Positions 10,858 to 22,049 of a stretch of DNA of 64,000 nt are shown here, one piece after another. How positions within the stretch are numbered: position 1 is the first letter of the stretch; each line of letters begins with the position of its first letter. Position numbers and translations under genes: made by a program. Origin of the DNA: Cercis canadensis. Lineage: Eukaryota; Streptophyta; Magnoliopsida; Fabales; Fabaceae. A model generated the notes under the pieces. It had not been told where the DNA came from. It saw only the letters and a program-made list of their open reading frames with translations, and ran no database searches. The stretch covers positions 62,001-126,000 of the forward strand of contig QAOA01002967.1 in the NCBI GenBank assembly GCA_003255065.1. Direction: 5' to 3'.

Positions 10858-11050
10858 TCAGTGGTAGGGGTGTAAGCTAAACCAGAAAACCGACCAAACC
10901 AATTAAACCGAACTGAACCGAAGGCAAACTGAGAGAATTGGTCTAGTTTTCGGTTTTATTTTTGAAAAACTGAACTGGTCAGTTTGATTTTCGGTTTGAA
11001 TGGGAAAAAACCGATACAAAACCGAACTGAACTGGACATATTAAAACTAC
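10858..11050. repeat. AACCGAAC-rich repeat
   Basis: Starts at about gtaggggtgtaagctaaacc and continues through multiple AACCGA/TCGGTTT motifs in both orientations. This is a common style of short non-autonomous plant repeat, distinct from the CCGGTT block just before it. No coding capacity. Confidence 0.45.
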
Positions 11051-11059
11051 ATCATTTTA

Positions 11060-11455
11060 CTAGTTTTTTTCTCAATTCCTCTTTCTCTTCTCTCAATCTT
11101 TGCCATTCTCCCTCTTTGAAATCCTTAGAATTCCCTATGCCTCTTAGTCTCCCTTAACCTCTTGATCATTTTACTGTCTTGCCATCACCGGTTTTATTGT
11201 AACACCTTCTTCTTCTTCCTTGTCCTCACTCTCCCAACTCTCTAGACTTCTCTCTGCACCCCCATCTCCTTCCCCAACCCCAACCCCAGCACCACCTCCA
11301 CCATCATCATCACTGCCGCCGCTACCCCCTTTCGTTGAGCAGGATCAAGTTCTCGACAATGGAATCATAAAGTGTGCTTTCAATCCTTATGGTTCTGCCG
11401 CGTATAACTTCATCACTATGAGTGCTTACAGAGGAGGCCTTAACACCTTTTTTTA
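11060..11455 (+). pseudogene. Exon-1-like host fragment, Ser/Pro-rich N-terminus, cut by the Copia element
   Basis: A C/T-rich leader like a plant 5' UTR runs into an open frame at 11220-11455. The frame encodes a Ser/Pro-rich, transit-peptide-like N-terminus with Pro-Thr and Pro-Ser repeats, then a more globular stretch (VLDNGIIKCAFNPYGSAAYN, then ITMSAYRGGLNTF). The frame has no ATG at its open start, and the sequence passes directly into the truncated LTR at about 11455. Codon use differs from the surrounding AT-rich DNA and looks exonic. I do not recognise the family. It is probably the remaining first exon of a gene broken by the insertion or a later deletion. Confidence 0.4.
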
Positions 11456-12023
11456 TCATCAAAACAGGACTAGAGACTTGTGGGACTAATAATCTCTCCC
11501 TTTTTTATGATGACAAAAATGTATTTGAGAAAATCTCGCCCTGAGTGTATGCCAACTAGAACTGAAGAACTAGTTCTCTAGAACTAGATAACAAAAGGAA
11601 GTTTTCGCAATAGATCTGCTCAAATTCAAGAAATTATACTAAGCAGTTTAAACATACTAGTTCACATAATTTCTCCCCCTTTGGCATTATCAAAAAAATA
11701 GGGGTAAATAGATATTAGAGCAATAAATAGATCATCAGTATAACAACCAAAATAGATCAAATATCAGAGTAAAATAGTTCACATGCAGTCAAGCTATGTC
11801 AAAATATATGATATATGCAAGAGAGCAATGTCAATAGGTTGAAAGAATGTTCACATATTCTACATTTATGGCTGAAATTTTATCAAAAACATATCCAAAA
11901 TATTTATAGAAGCTAATCAGAGGAAGATGACTGAGATGCAATGAGAACTACTAATTGAGCTTTGATGACTGCCATATCTTTTTCCATAGCTGCCAACCAA
12001 GCATTAAAGTTAAAAATCAAATT

Positions 12024-13848
12024 CTAAAAGAAATTTAGGCGCCTACCAATTTGATTTGCTAGCTCCTCTGGATTAATTGAAGTCACCCACTCTACATGAT
12101 CAACTTCTTCAAATGGTTGAGTTGGAGGAACTTGTTTCTTGGCCTTCTTGGAGGGTTTAGAACTAGTTGAAGGTTCTGCAGCATGCCTTTTTTTCTTGAC
12201 AGAAGGAAAACTGGTTGATGTTGCAAGTTTCTTTCCCTTTGTAAAGGTTGGACTTAAGGAATGATCAAGTGAGGAAATGGTAGCAGGAAGAGGTCTTTTT
12301 AGGATCATTTTGGCAGGAAAGGATTCAGAATTGAACTTGGATAGGTCAACCTTAAAATACTTGTAGATTTTAATAATTAACATTCCATAGGGAAGACTAG
12401 TTTTAGTCCTTGTCCCTTTAACAAAAGGAGCCATTGTACTTAAGATCAATCTTGGCAAATTCAAAGGCAGTTGACTCTTCAAATGATATAGCAGATAAAG
12501 GTCAGGTGTAGAGAATTCACTATGGCTGCCTATTCTTAGTAATAGGTGAGTGGTGATAAGTTTGGCAAGTGTTATAGTTATGGAATTGAAACAGTGAATA
12601 GATGGACGTCTGCCTTGCCCTCTTTGATCAGGATGATCACAAATGGATGTCATTGCATCATCAAATGATATGAGTTCAGAGGGCCACACTTTTTGTACGA
12701 ATCTACCATCCCCTTTAACAGACAATTTAAGAATACATGTTAGCACACGCTCAAAGAATACATGCTAGCACACGCTCAAATATTACCATTTCAATCCCAC
12801 CAACATATGACTTTAGGTAAACAGTACCAGAATCTGAGCCTTTGAGAGGCTGCAGATGTGCATTGAAGAGTCTTCTTACCTTGGGGATTATGGGTTTATT
12901 AATCTTGAGTATACTGGACCACCCCATGACAACAAATGCTTCTTCAATGATCTTTGTTGCAAAGGAGACAAAATCCCATTCAACAATGCAGTCAGGTGCA
13001 ATTGTTCTCTTGTCATAAAGCTTGAGGAAATTTTCCTCAGCAACAGCACTTTCATATTCATTGGGATCCTGCTCAATTGAAGTACTCTCAATAGTACTCT
13101 TAGACACCCTTTTAGCAGCAAGACTCTTATCAGAAGCCCTTTTTGCAGAATTGCCTTTATTAGCATTTCTTTTATCAACAGCAGCAGTACTAGTAGATTT
13201 TGAAACAGGGCTTTTGGTTTTAAACCCTTTAGCCCGAGAGGTGGATGCTTTAGCCTGAGAAGCAGGAGCTTTGGCCTTAGGTGAGGATGATGATGCTAGT
13301 GGAGTGGATGCCTTGGCTCGAGGAATAGAGACTTTTGGTTTTGGGGTAATTGTTGTTTTCCTAGCCAGCATTTTCATTCTCTTGGGTCTTGTAGGGGGCT
13401 CTGAAGGTTTGGATGCTGGTGCTGGTTTAGGTTCTCTGGAGGGAGATGGCATTCGAGAGGAGTCAACTGGCGGGTTAGGGATGGATGAGGTTTCTGATGG
13501 TTTAGGAATATCAGTAGGTGATGAAGAATATGGTGATCGATAGGGTTTATAAGCATGAGAAGGAGAAGGAATATGAGATAAAGGAGGTGTGGCTGAGGGA
13601 GAATTAGAAGGTGGAGCTTCAAGAAGAAGCCATGGGAGTAAGGGTTCTGAGATAGGTTCAAGGATAGGTGAAGGTGGAGGAGGAGGCATTTTACCTTTGC
13701 CTTTGCCAGAACAAGAAGCAAACTGCCTTGCTCTTTGAATTATAGGTTCAAGGTCTTCTTGCTCCTCTAAAGAAGATGAATCTTCCATTTGAATAGGTTT
13801 CTCACGAGAAGAATCCACTTCAGCTTTTCCCTTGAACTGAGCTTTCAA
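12024..13848 (-). other. Extra ORF region of the SIRE-like Copia fossil (between pol and 3' LTR)
   Basis: This is part of the fossil element, not a host gene. The upstream half encodes a Pro/Ser-rich, Lys/Ala-rich basic stretch. The downstream half resembles a conserved domain often annotated as a putative plant transposon protein in retroelement-associated ORFs, followed by a basic, nuclear-signal-like tail. No signal peptide or convincing membrane segments are seen, so the env-like label used for this lineage is positional only. The region is broken. Confidence 0.5.
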
Positions 13849-16800
13849 TCTCTGACTCTCTGACTTTCCCTTCTTCTATTCATGACTCTTAGCAGTTAAC
13901 AACTTAGACAAGAACAGGCACTCACCGAGGAAGATGGAGATCGTGTAGAAAGGAACCTGAAATGAAGGAGAAATAGGGGTAATGGAAGATGAACAGTTAG
14001 GTTCCAATTTCGAAGGAGAAGGGAAGAAATTTTAGCCCGGGAATGCAATAGAACAAAACGGTGTGTTTTTGGCAGTATGAGGACTGGTCATTAAAATGAG
14101 CGTTTTGGCCAAAATGAAGGACTGGATATTGGTCACTATGAAATATGCATTTTTGCCAAAGGCCAAAAAAATTGTGGGCCGAGAGAGAATGGAGGCCTAG
14201 ATTCAATAAAAACCATACTTCCCTAAAAATAATATCAGTTCAAAAATAGGTAAAAAAAGTCTTTTAAGGATCAGTCCATAAGAGAAATATGTTTAATAGA
14301 CTTTAGGATAAAACAAATTTGGCACAAATGAAACCAATTATTGGATTGAGCACTTAATACTAGGCCAAAATCTCATTTTTCTTTTCTCAAGAATTTTAGA
14401 TAAAATGAGCATTTGCTAGAATCATTCAATCAGCCAAACAAAAAATCCTTTACCCAAAAAGGATGAAATGCATATGAACAAACATTATGCACACATATAT
14501 AAGGACAATTCATCAAGGCATATTTATCATGTTCAATTCATGCCTCAGGAGACAGAACCTTTCTTCAGCTAAGGGTTTTGTAAAAATATCAACACGCTGA
14601 TCTTTAGTGTTAATAAAAGAAAGTTCTATGTCACCTTTGAGAACATGATCTCTAAGAAAATGATCTCTAAGAAAATGATGCTTTATGTCTATGTGCTTGG
14701 TCCTAGAGTGCTGAACTGGATTTCTTACAATGTTTATGGCACTAGTGTTATCACACAGTAGAGGAATTTTGTTTAAAGTTATACCATAGTCAACAAGTTG
14801 TTGTTTCATCCATAACACTTGTGAACAACACAATCCAACAGTCATGTACTCAGCTTCAGCTATTGATTGAGCAACTGAATTTTGTTTCTTAGATTGCCAA
14901 GAGACCAATGCTCCTCCAAGAAATTGACAACTTCCACTAGTGCTCTTTCGATCAATGGAACAACCAACATAATCAAAATCTGTATAAGAAGCTAGTTCGA
15001 AAAAACTAGTTCTACCGAACCATAAGCCAACATTCACATAATTGATTAGATATCGAAAGATTCTTTTGACAGTAGTCAAATGAGATTCCTTTAGATTAAC
15101 TTGAAATCTGGCGCATGCATAAACAGAGAAAATGATATCTGACCTACTAGCAGTCAAATACAACAAAGATTCAATCATACCTCTATATCTTTTCTCACAT
15201 ATACATTTACCTTTTTCGTCCAGAACTAGTTTTGTAGTAGGACTTATAGGAGTTGAAATACCTTTTGCATTGTCCATGCGAAAACGTTTAAGTAGCTCTT
15301 TTCTATACTTGGACTGATTGATAAAAATCCCATCTCTCATTTGCTTCACTTGAAGTCCAAGAAAGAAATTAGTTCTCCCATCATACTCATCTTAAATTTA
15401 CTATTCATTAGAGACTCAAAATCCTTGCATAGCTCATTATTAGTTAATCCAAAGATAATGTCATCAACGTAAATTTGAACTATGATAATATTATGAGATA
15501 ATCTTTTTGGGAACAGAGTGGTGTCAACTTTCCTTCTTAAAAAATCATTTTTCATGAGAAACTCACTAAGTTTATCATACCCAGCTCTAAGAGTTTGTTT
15601 AAGACCATAGAGAGCTTTGGAGAGTTTAAACACATGATTAGGGAAATCTAGATTTTTAAAACTAGGAGGTTTTTTGACAAACATTTCTTCATCAATATAG
15701 CCATTGAAAAAAGCATTCTTTACATCCATTTGAAAAACTTTAAAACCTTTGAAAGATGCAAATGCAATAAACATTCTAATGACTTCTAATCTAGCTATAG
15801 GAGCAAAAGTTTCTTCAAAGTCTATACCTTCCTACTGATTAAAGCCTTGAGCTACAAATTTTGCTTTGTTTTTCACAATCTTGCCATCCTCATCAAGCTT
15901 GTTTTTGAAAACTGATCTTGTACCAATGATTATGTGACCTTTTGATTCAAGTACAAGAGTCTAGACTTGGTTCCTTGCGAACTGATTCAATTATTCTTGC
16001 ATAGCCATGATCCAAGTCTTGCATAGCCATGATCCAAGCCTCATCTTGTAATGCCTCACCAATTTTGGTAGGTTTGGACAGAGATAATAGGGCCAAGTTC
16101 ACATGCTTATCTTTATGAGATGCTCTTGTACTAATCCTTCTTTCCAAGTCACCCATCACTTTTTCAATAGGATGATCTTTTAAAATTTAGGTTTCTTTTG
16201 GTAGTGAGTCTTTCACATTTTTCTGTGGGGCTTCTTCCTAAACTGTTTCTGAAAGATTTAATTTTATGTGAATTGAGTCACACAAAATTTGATCTGCTGC
16301 TTTCTCTTGGTTGTTCTCTTCCTTAGAAGATGCTTTTATGCTTTCCTGCACTATCTCATTTTCCTCAAGAGTTTTTGAAATCAAAGGATTGTTAGATTTA
16401 TCAAAGACCACATGCATTGATTCTTCTACAATGAGAGTTCTTTTATTAAAAACTCTATAAGCTTTACTCGACAAAGAGTAACCCAAGAAAATAGCTTTAT
16501 TAGATTATGAATCAAACTTTCCCAAATGATCTTTTCCATAATTTAACACAAAACATTTACATCTAAATGCATGAAAGTAGCTCACTTTAGGTTTTCTCCC
16601 TTTCCAAAGTTCATATGAAGTTTTCTTCAAAATAGGCCTAATTAAGCATCTCTTTAAATTATAGCATGTTGTATTCACAACTTCAGCCCAAAAGTATTTT
16701 GGCAAATCATTTTCACACAACATAGTTCTGCCCATTTCCACTAGAGTTCTATTTTTTTCTTTCAACCACACCATTTTGTTTGCCGCGGGGAGGGGGGGTT

Positions 16801-19469
16801 GTTCTAGGACACGAAAAATTATGGTGGATCCCTTGGTTTTCACAAAAAAATTTGAACAACTTGTTTTCAAATTCTCCACCGTGATCACTTCTAATTGAGA
16901 TGATAGCAAAACCCTTTTCATTTTGTACTCTTTTGCTGAAATTTTCAAAAAACATCAAAAGTGTCATCCTTATGAGCAAGAAAGAAAACTTAGGTGAACC
17001 TTGAAAAATAATTCACAATAACTAGACCATATTTATTTCCATTTAAACTTGATGTAGATGCTGGTCCAAAGAGATCCATATGGAGAAGTTGGAGTGGCCT
17101 AGAAGATGACAATTCTTTCTTAGATCTAAAAGAGGACTTGATTTGTTTACCTTGCTGACAAGCAGCACAAATCTTGTCCTTTTCAAACACTAATTTGGGT
17201 AAACTTGAAAGTAGTTCTATTTTAGAAAGTTTAGAAATTAATTTAAAGTTTGTATATCCAAATCTTTTATGCCACAACCAAGAATTATTGCTTTGAGAAG
17301 AAAAACCTGTTTCCTTTTTAGATTTTAAAGAGTCTCCAGACACAGTATACACATAGGAGCTTCTTTGACCAACAAATAGAACATCATCAAAAAATTTCTT
17401 GTGAATGATGCAATGAGGAGTTTAAAAAATAATTTTTTGACCTTTATCACAAAGCTGACTTATGCTCATCAAATTATACATCAATCCTTTAACTAAGTAG
17501 ACATTGTCAATGAGTAGATTATGAGAGATTTTGATTTTACCTAATCCGACAATTCTACCTTTGCTATTGTCACCGAAAGAGACATCTCCCAAATCCACTT
17601 TGTTAAAGAAGACAAACTTTGAAGGATCTCCAGTCATGTGCTTAGAGCAGCCACTATCCAGATACCAACAATCACCTTTGGCTTGATAGCAAACCTGCAA
17701 TAAGATCACAAAGGTTTAGGTACCCAAAATTCTTTGGGTCCTTTCATGTTAGAAGCAAATGTGCCTTTAGGCACCCATACCATCTTTCTTGCAGCACAAA
17801 GTTTCTTATAGGAGCATGCATTAGGAAAATGTCCTACACATCCACAGTAAAAGCAAGTTCCTTTAGAAAAGGAATGTGAGGAGGAAGGTTTGACAAAAGA
17901 GTTTTTCGAAACCTTTGAAGTGCTAGGCTGAACATAACCTAAACCAATTCTACCATTACTTACTGTTTGCTTTCTCAAGATGGAATTCAAATTGTTTCTT
18001 CCTTTAACAAACTTAGCCAAGTCTCCAGACAACTCATTTACATTTCTTTTCAATTTTGCATTTTCTTTTTTGAGAGAAGAAGTAAAATGATTTTCTTTTT
18101 CAAGAATTTCATTCTTATGCTGAAGAGTTTTAAGTCTATCGGTCAAAGAAACATTATCTTTCTCAAGCTCATCAATCACATTAATCTGACTTTTTATGAT
18201 TTTCTTAATAGCAGTAAGCATTGCTAATCTTTTCTCATAATCAAAGGATAAATCATCAAAAACATGACTTAGTTCTTCATAAGTAGGAAGTAGTTCAAGG
18301 TCTAGATCACTTACCTCATGTTTCTCACTTCTTCTTCCACCAACAGTTATTAAACAAAAGTTAGCAATATTTTCCTCATCAGATTCATCACTTTCTGAGA
18401 TTGAATCTTCATCACTCCAGGTAGTCACCATAGCTTTCTTCTTTCCCTTTCTGAAGAACATTTTCTTGTTGAGGTTTGGACATTCAGGTTTAATGTGACC
18501 TAACTTCTTGCATTCATAGCATATGATAGGTTCCTTGTCGCTTTCTCCCTTTGTGAAGTCCTTGAGTGCTTTCAGTGAAAATTTCTTCTCTTTTCTTTTC
18601 TTCATCAGATCAAGAACTCTTCTTGTAACCAATGCTACATCATCATCACTAGAGGCTAGTTCTCTTTGAGTACTAGTCTTTGGAACAAAAGAAGCAAGAG
18701 CCAAACTTTTCTTTCTTTCTCCTGCCATGTTCTTATTTTCCATGATCAACAATTGATGAGATTCAAGAGTGCCTCTTAGAGAATCTATAGTAAGTTCCTT
18801 AGATTCTGTAAATTGGAACAAGATGGTTACTTTGGAGTCCTATTTTTCAGTGAGACATCTTATAATATTCTTGACTTGTTCCTTTTGAGTGTAGATTCTT
18901 CCAAGACCTTTTAGACTGTTGATGATGCTTAAGAACCGAGCAAAGAAAGAATCCAAAGATTCATCTTGAGTCACGTGAAACATTTCATACTTGGTAGAAT
19001 AGATATCAATCTTTGCTTCTTTGACATGGCTTGTTCCTTCGTGAATGGAAGCAAGTTTATCCCACATTTCCTTTGCAATGTTGCAAGAAGCAATGTTCTC
19101 ATATTCTGTAGCAGATACACCACACACAATGTTGTACCTAGCTTTGGAATTAAGAATGAATCTGAGCATATCTTCAGTGGTAAACTCATGTTCTTCTTTT
19201 GGGACAGTAGCTCATTTTACTACTTTGGTAGGAGATGTGAGACTATTTCTGACTATTTGCCAGGTTTCATAGTCGATTGCCACAAGATGCATTTCCATGT
19301 GTTGCTTCCAATAGGGATAGTTTTCTCCATTAAATAATGGAGGTTTGTGAGAAGAGTGAGACTCATTTTGGTTGTTCATGGTACCTGCAACACACACTTA
19401 ATAAGATCTTTAGCTCTTGGTCAGTTAGACCAGTAAAGATAAGATGAACACAAGCTCTAATACCAATTG

Positions 19470-20522
19470 AGAGTTGGAAAATATATTCCTAGAGGGGACT
19501 GAATAGGAATATTAAAAAATTACTCGTGAAACAAATTCAAATAGTATATTTGTTTAAGAACTAGTTCTTACAAACTAGTTTCTTGACAAATACCAGATTT
19601 GAATAAAATGAGATAACTTAATAAACCATTTGGAACATAACAAAGATTAATCCAGAAACTTAAAGATGAAGAGAAAGAAAATCTGCAAGAGTATTTATAG
19701 TGGTTCGGCCTAATAGGCCTACATCCACTTCTCCCATATCATGGGGTTCCACTATTCTTCAAGCTTCACAACTATGGTTTTTGTTTTTCAAGCTAATCAT
19801 GAACTCTCTCTCTCTCTAACTCACTAGAGATCACTTTCATAGATTTCTCCCATAGAAATCTAGATACAAAACCCAAGTATATTTGTTCAGCTCCAAAGTA
19901 GAAACTCTCTTATAGAGTAGATATGATACAATGAAAATCTTGAAGCATAAGGATATAACCGAGAGGAAGAAAAGGATTAAAACTCTCAACAATGGCTTCC
20001 TTCTCTCTCTAGAATATTTTCTTCTCACTTCTCTTCATGCATAACCGAAGCCTTGGAAGTCCCTTGCTTTTATCTTCTTTCTTGTGCATATGAAAGACAA
20101 AGAGGGAGGCAAAAGATGAGCCACCTATCGGCTAACACCATGTCAATCAATCAAAAAGCTTTTGTCCTTTTGTTCCAAAAGGTCTTACTTTGTGTAAGAG
20201 AAGTAGATAAACTTTTCCTTGAAATAAGGAACTTACACAAGTCACTTCAACAAGGAACTTTCCAATCTCAACTAATACAACTCTTAGTTAGTTTGCAAAA
20301 GGCTAAATTTGGCTGGAGAGTCCTCGACAAGCTTTGTCCACATCAGCAAATTTCAAAGCTCTTATTGGACAACGAAACTTGATCACAGATGCAAGAACTA
20401 GTTCTTCAAGGCTTCTTTTCAAATCTATTCTAAATGAGATCTTAAAGAAAAACAACACAGATTAGAAATAACAAGATATTTTGTTATCATCAAAATAGGA
20501 CTAGAGACTTGTGAGACTAACA
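19470..20522 (-). repeat. 5' LTR of the SIRE-like Copia fossil
   Basis: Bounded at the left by the primer-binding site and at the right by TAACA (TGTTA on the - strand). The same end sequence recurs at 20681 because of a 159-bp tandem duplication. The last 40 bp match the only remaining 3' LTR sequence at 11455-11492. Confidence 0.6.
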
Positions 20523-20709
20523 AGCCCCACCAAAAATTATTTGTGAGTCTTAAGAACAAGTTCTTCAAGGCTTCTTTTCAAATCTGTTCTAAATGAGATC
20601 TTAAAGAAAAACAACATAGATTAGAAATAACAAGACATTTTGTTATCATCAAAATTGGACTAGAGACTTGTGGGACTAACAAGCCCCACCAAAAATTATT
20701 TGAGTCTAA
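20392..20709. repeat. 159-bp tandem duplication across the LTR edge and its flank
   Basis: Two adjacent copies, 20392-20550 and 20551-20709, differ at only a few positions. Each contains the LTR end (GACTAACA) and the same outside sequence (AGCCCCACCAAAAATTATTTG). The duplication therefore took in host flank as well as LTR, which means it arose after insertion. Confidence 0.85.
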
Positions 20710-21504
20710 TAATTGAGTTATTGGTGAGTTGTCAAACTTGTCTTCAGCTGCACTTCCGTCCTCGAGTAGTTCATCCTCTTCTCTACATGGAATCGTCCTT
20801 GAAATTTAATGTTCTACATGTGTTTCACCTTCCTAAATGCAACAAATTGAGCAAATTCACACGGCCAATATATATATATATATAATACCATCTACAGGAG
20901 AAAAAAAAATTAGTTTATAAATATATTTTATCTTTCAGAATCAATATTTTTTACATAAATTATTTTTTAAAATCAATTCTACCATTTTTATTTCTCTCTC
21001 TATGAGAGTCAATTTTGGAAGAATAATCTCTGATTCATATATATCTCAAACTATTTTACATGGAGTTGTGAAATAAAAATTTAAGTAGATTTAATTAAGC
21101 TTATATATTATTATATGTGAAAATATAAAGTATTGTTTATGGATCTAATAACATCAATCAATTTATTTGATTTTAAAATTTTTCTCACCCTCCCTTTTTC
21201 CCAACCTATTGCTCTTTAGCAATACTCTAAACAATAATGGGTATCAAACAAAGCCTTTATGCATGGCCAAAGGAAAACAATACCTAATATTTATGATCCA
21301 AGCGTGAATCACATTTGAGATATATAAAGAAGAGTTTTAATATTTACAATAAAATTTATATTATGTCAATATAACTCAAATTTAATATAGTATTATTCAA
21401 ATTTATAAGCGACGTCTTAAAAGTATAACATAAAACTCCCCTTAAAAATACTCTAAGCAATAATGGTATCAAACAAAGGCCATTATGACCCTCAGAAATC
21501 TGCC
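20710..21504. other. AT-rich upstream region of the inhibitor gene
   Basis: A short TA repeat lies at about 20869-20884. No coding signal was seen. The promoter of the Bowman-Birk gene must lie in the right part of this stretch. A diverged repeat (ATACTCTAAGCAATAATGG-like) occurs at about 21221 and 21450. Confidence 0.4.
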
Positions 21505-21510
21505 TATAAA
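21505..21510 (+). promoter_or_regulatory. TATA box of the Bowman-Birk inhibitor gene
   Basis: TATAAA in the context GCCTATAAATGACC, 79 bp upstream of the start codon. This is a fitting distance for a plant TATA box with a leader of about 45-50 nt, which would begin near CTTCACACAACTCACACAAG. Confidence 0.65.
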
Positions 21511-21588
21511 TGACCCTCAAGTATACCCTGCCTCTTCACACAACTCACACAAGAAAGAGAGAGAGATAAAGATAAGGTATCATCAAGC

Positions 21589-21921
21589 ATGAATAGCATG
21601 GTGGTAGTGAAGGTGGCTCTCATACTTTTCCTTATGGGAGCTGCAGCAACAGTTGAGGCTCGCTTTGATCTAGTGAATGATTTTGGGCTGCTTGTTTCCA
21701 AAGCTAATTCAAGAGGAGGGGAGGAGTGCTGTGACAACTGCATTTGCACAAAGTCAGAGCCTCCTCAATGCCAATGTGATTATCGGAAGGAAACTTGCTA
21801 CTCAGGCTGTGAAACCTGTATTTGTCATCTCATATGGCCATCACAGTGCGGTTGCTTTGATGTTACCAGCTTCTGCTACCCACCTTGCACCTCCTCTAAA
21901 ATTGCTGAATTACCAAACTAG
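21589..21921 (+). CDS. Bowman-Birk type serine proteinase inhibitor (double-headed)
   Basis: A secreted 110-residue inhibitor. Residues 1-24 form a signal peptide (hydrophobic VALILFLMGAAATV, ending near VEA). A short propeptide follows, then the inhibitor core 47-100 with all 14 cysteines of the family, enough for the seven conserved disulfides (CCDNCIC start, FCYPPC end). Loop 1 is C53-TKSEPPQ-C61, with Lys55 as P1, which predicts trypsin inhibition. Loop 2 is C79-HLIWPSQ-C87, with Leu81 as P1, which predicts chymotrypsin- or elastase-like targets. Its P2 His and P1' Ile replace the usual Thr/Ala and Ser. The gene is intronless, as usual for the family, and length is standard. Start chosen at the first ATG; a second Met at position 4 is possible. 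TATA box and AATAAA fit an intact gene. Likely role: defence against herbivore or microbial proteases, or storage-tissue protection (inference). Confidence 0.95.
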   Translation: MNSMVVVKVALILFLMGAAATVEARFDLVNDFGLLVSKANSRGGEECCDNCICTKSEPPQCQCDYRKETCYSGCETCICHLIWPSQCGCFDVTSFCYPPCTSSKIAELPN

Positions 21922-22037
21922 GATTCAGCAACTTAATTTCAAGAATCAATATGCATGCTACTTATGTTATATATATATATGCTGTAACAAAGCCCTTGAG
22001 GCTTTGTTTCTATGTAAGGGAGTGCTAAATAATCCTT

Positions 22038-22043
22038 AATAAA
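22038..22043 (+). terminator. Polyadenylation signal of the inhibitor gene
   Basis: AATAAA in TTAATAAAACC, 117 bp after the stop codon at 21919-21921. It is the first canonical signal downstream and is followed by a TG-rich stretch. Confidence 0.5.
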
Positions 22044-22049
22044 ACCTCC

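Larger units (their letters stand above)
11455..20681 (-). mobile_element. Copia LTR retrotransposon fossil, SIRE/Maximus-like
   Basis: Element on the - strand. At the right is a 5' LTR (19470 to 20522 or 20681), then a primer-binding site for initiator tRNA-Met beside 19470. Next come a gag region with CCHC knuckles and coiled coil (about 17.7-19.4 kb), protease/integrase (about 16.5-17.7 kb), reverse transcriptase and RNase H (about 14.5-16.2 kb), an extra ORF region (about 12.0-13.9 kb), a purine-rich tract, and only about 40 bp of 3' LTR at the left. Copia order (integrase before RT) is clear. The long LTR and the extra ORF after pol fit the SIRE/Maximus lineage, where that place is often called env-like; here it is Pro/Ser/Lys-rich and not clearly an envelope. 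The element is broken, with roughly eight or more breaks, and cannot be dated by LTR comparison because one LTR is nearly absent. Confidence 0.85.

Noticed and set aside
12024-13848. Envelope gene in the SIRE-like fossil
   Set aside because: Position fits, but no signal peptide, fusion peptide or transmembrane segment was seen; kept only as an extra ORF region.
21677-22039. Overlapping 120-codon frame within the inhibitor gene
   Set aside because: It lies out of frame over the Bowman-Birk coding sequence, which has clear family evidence.
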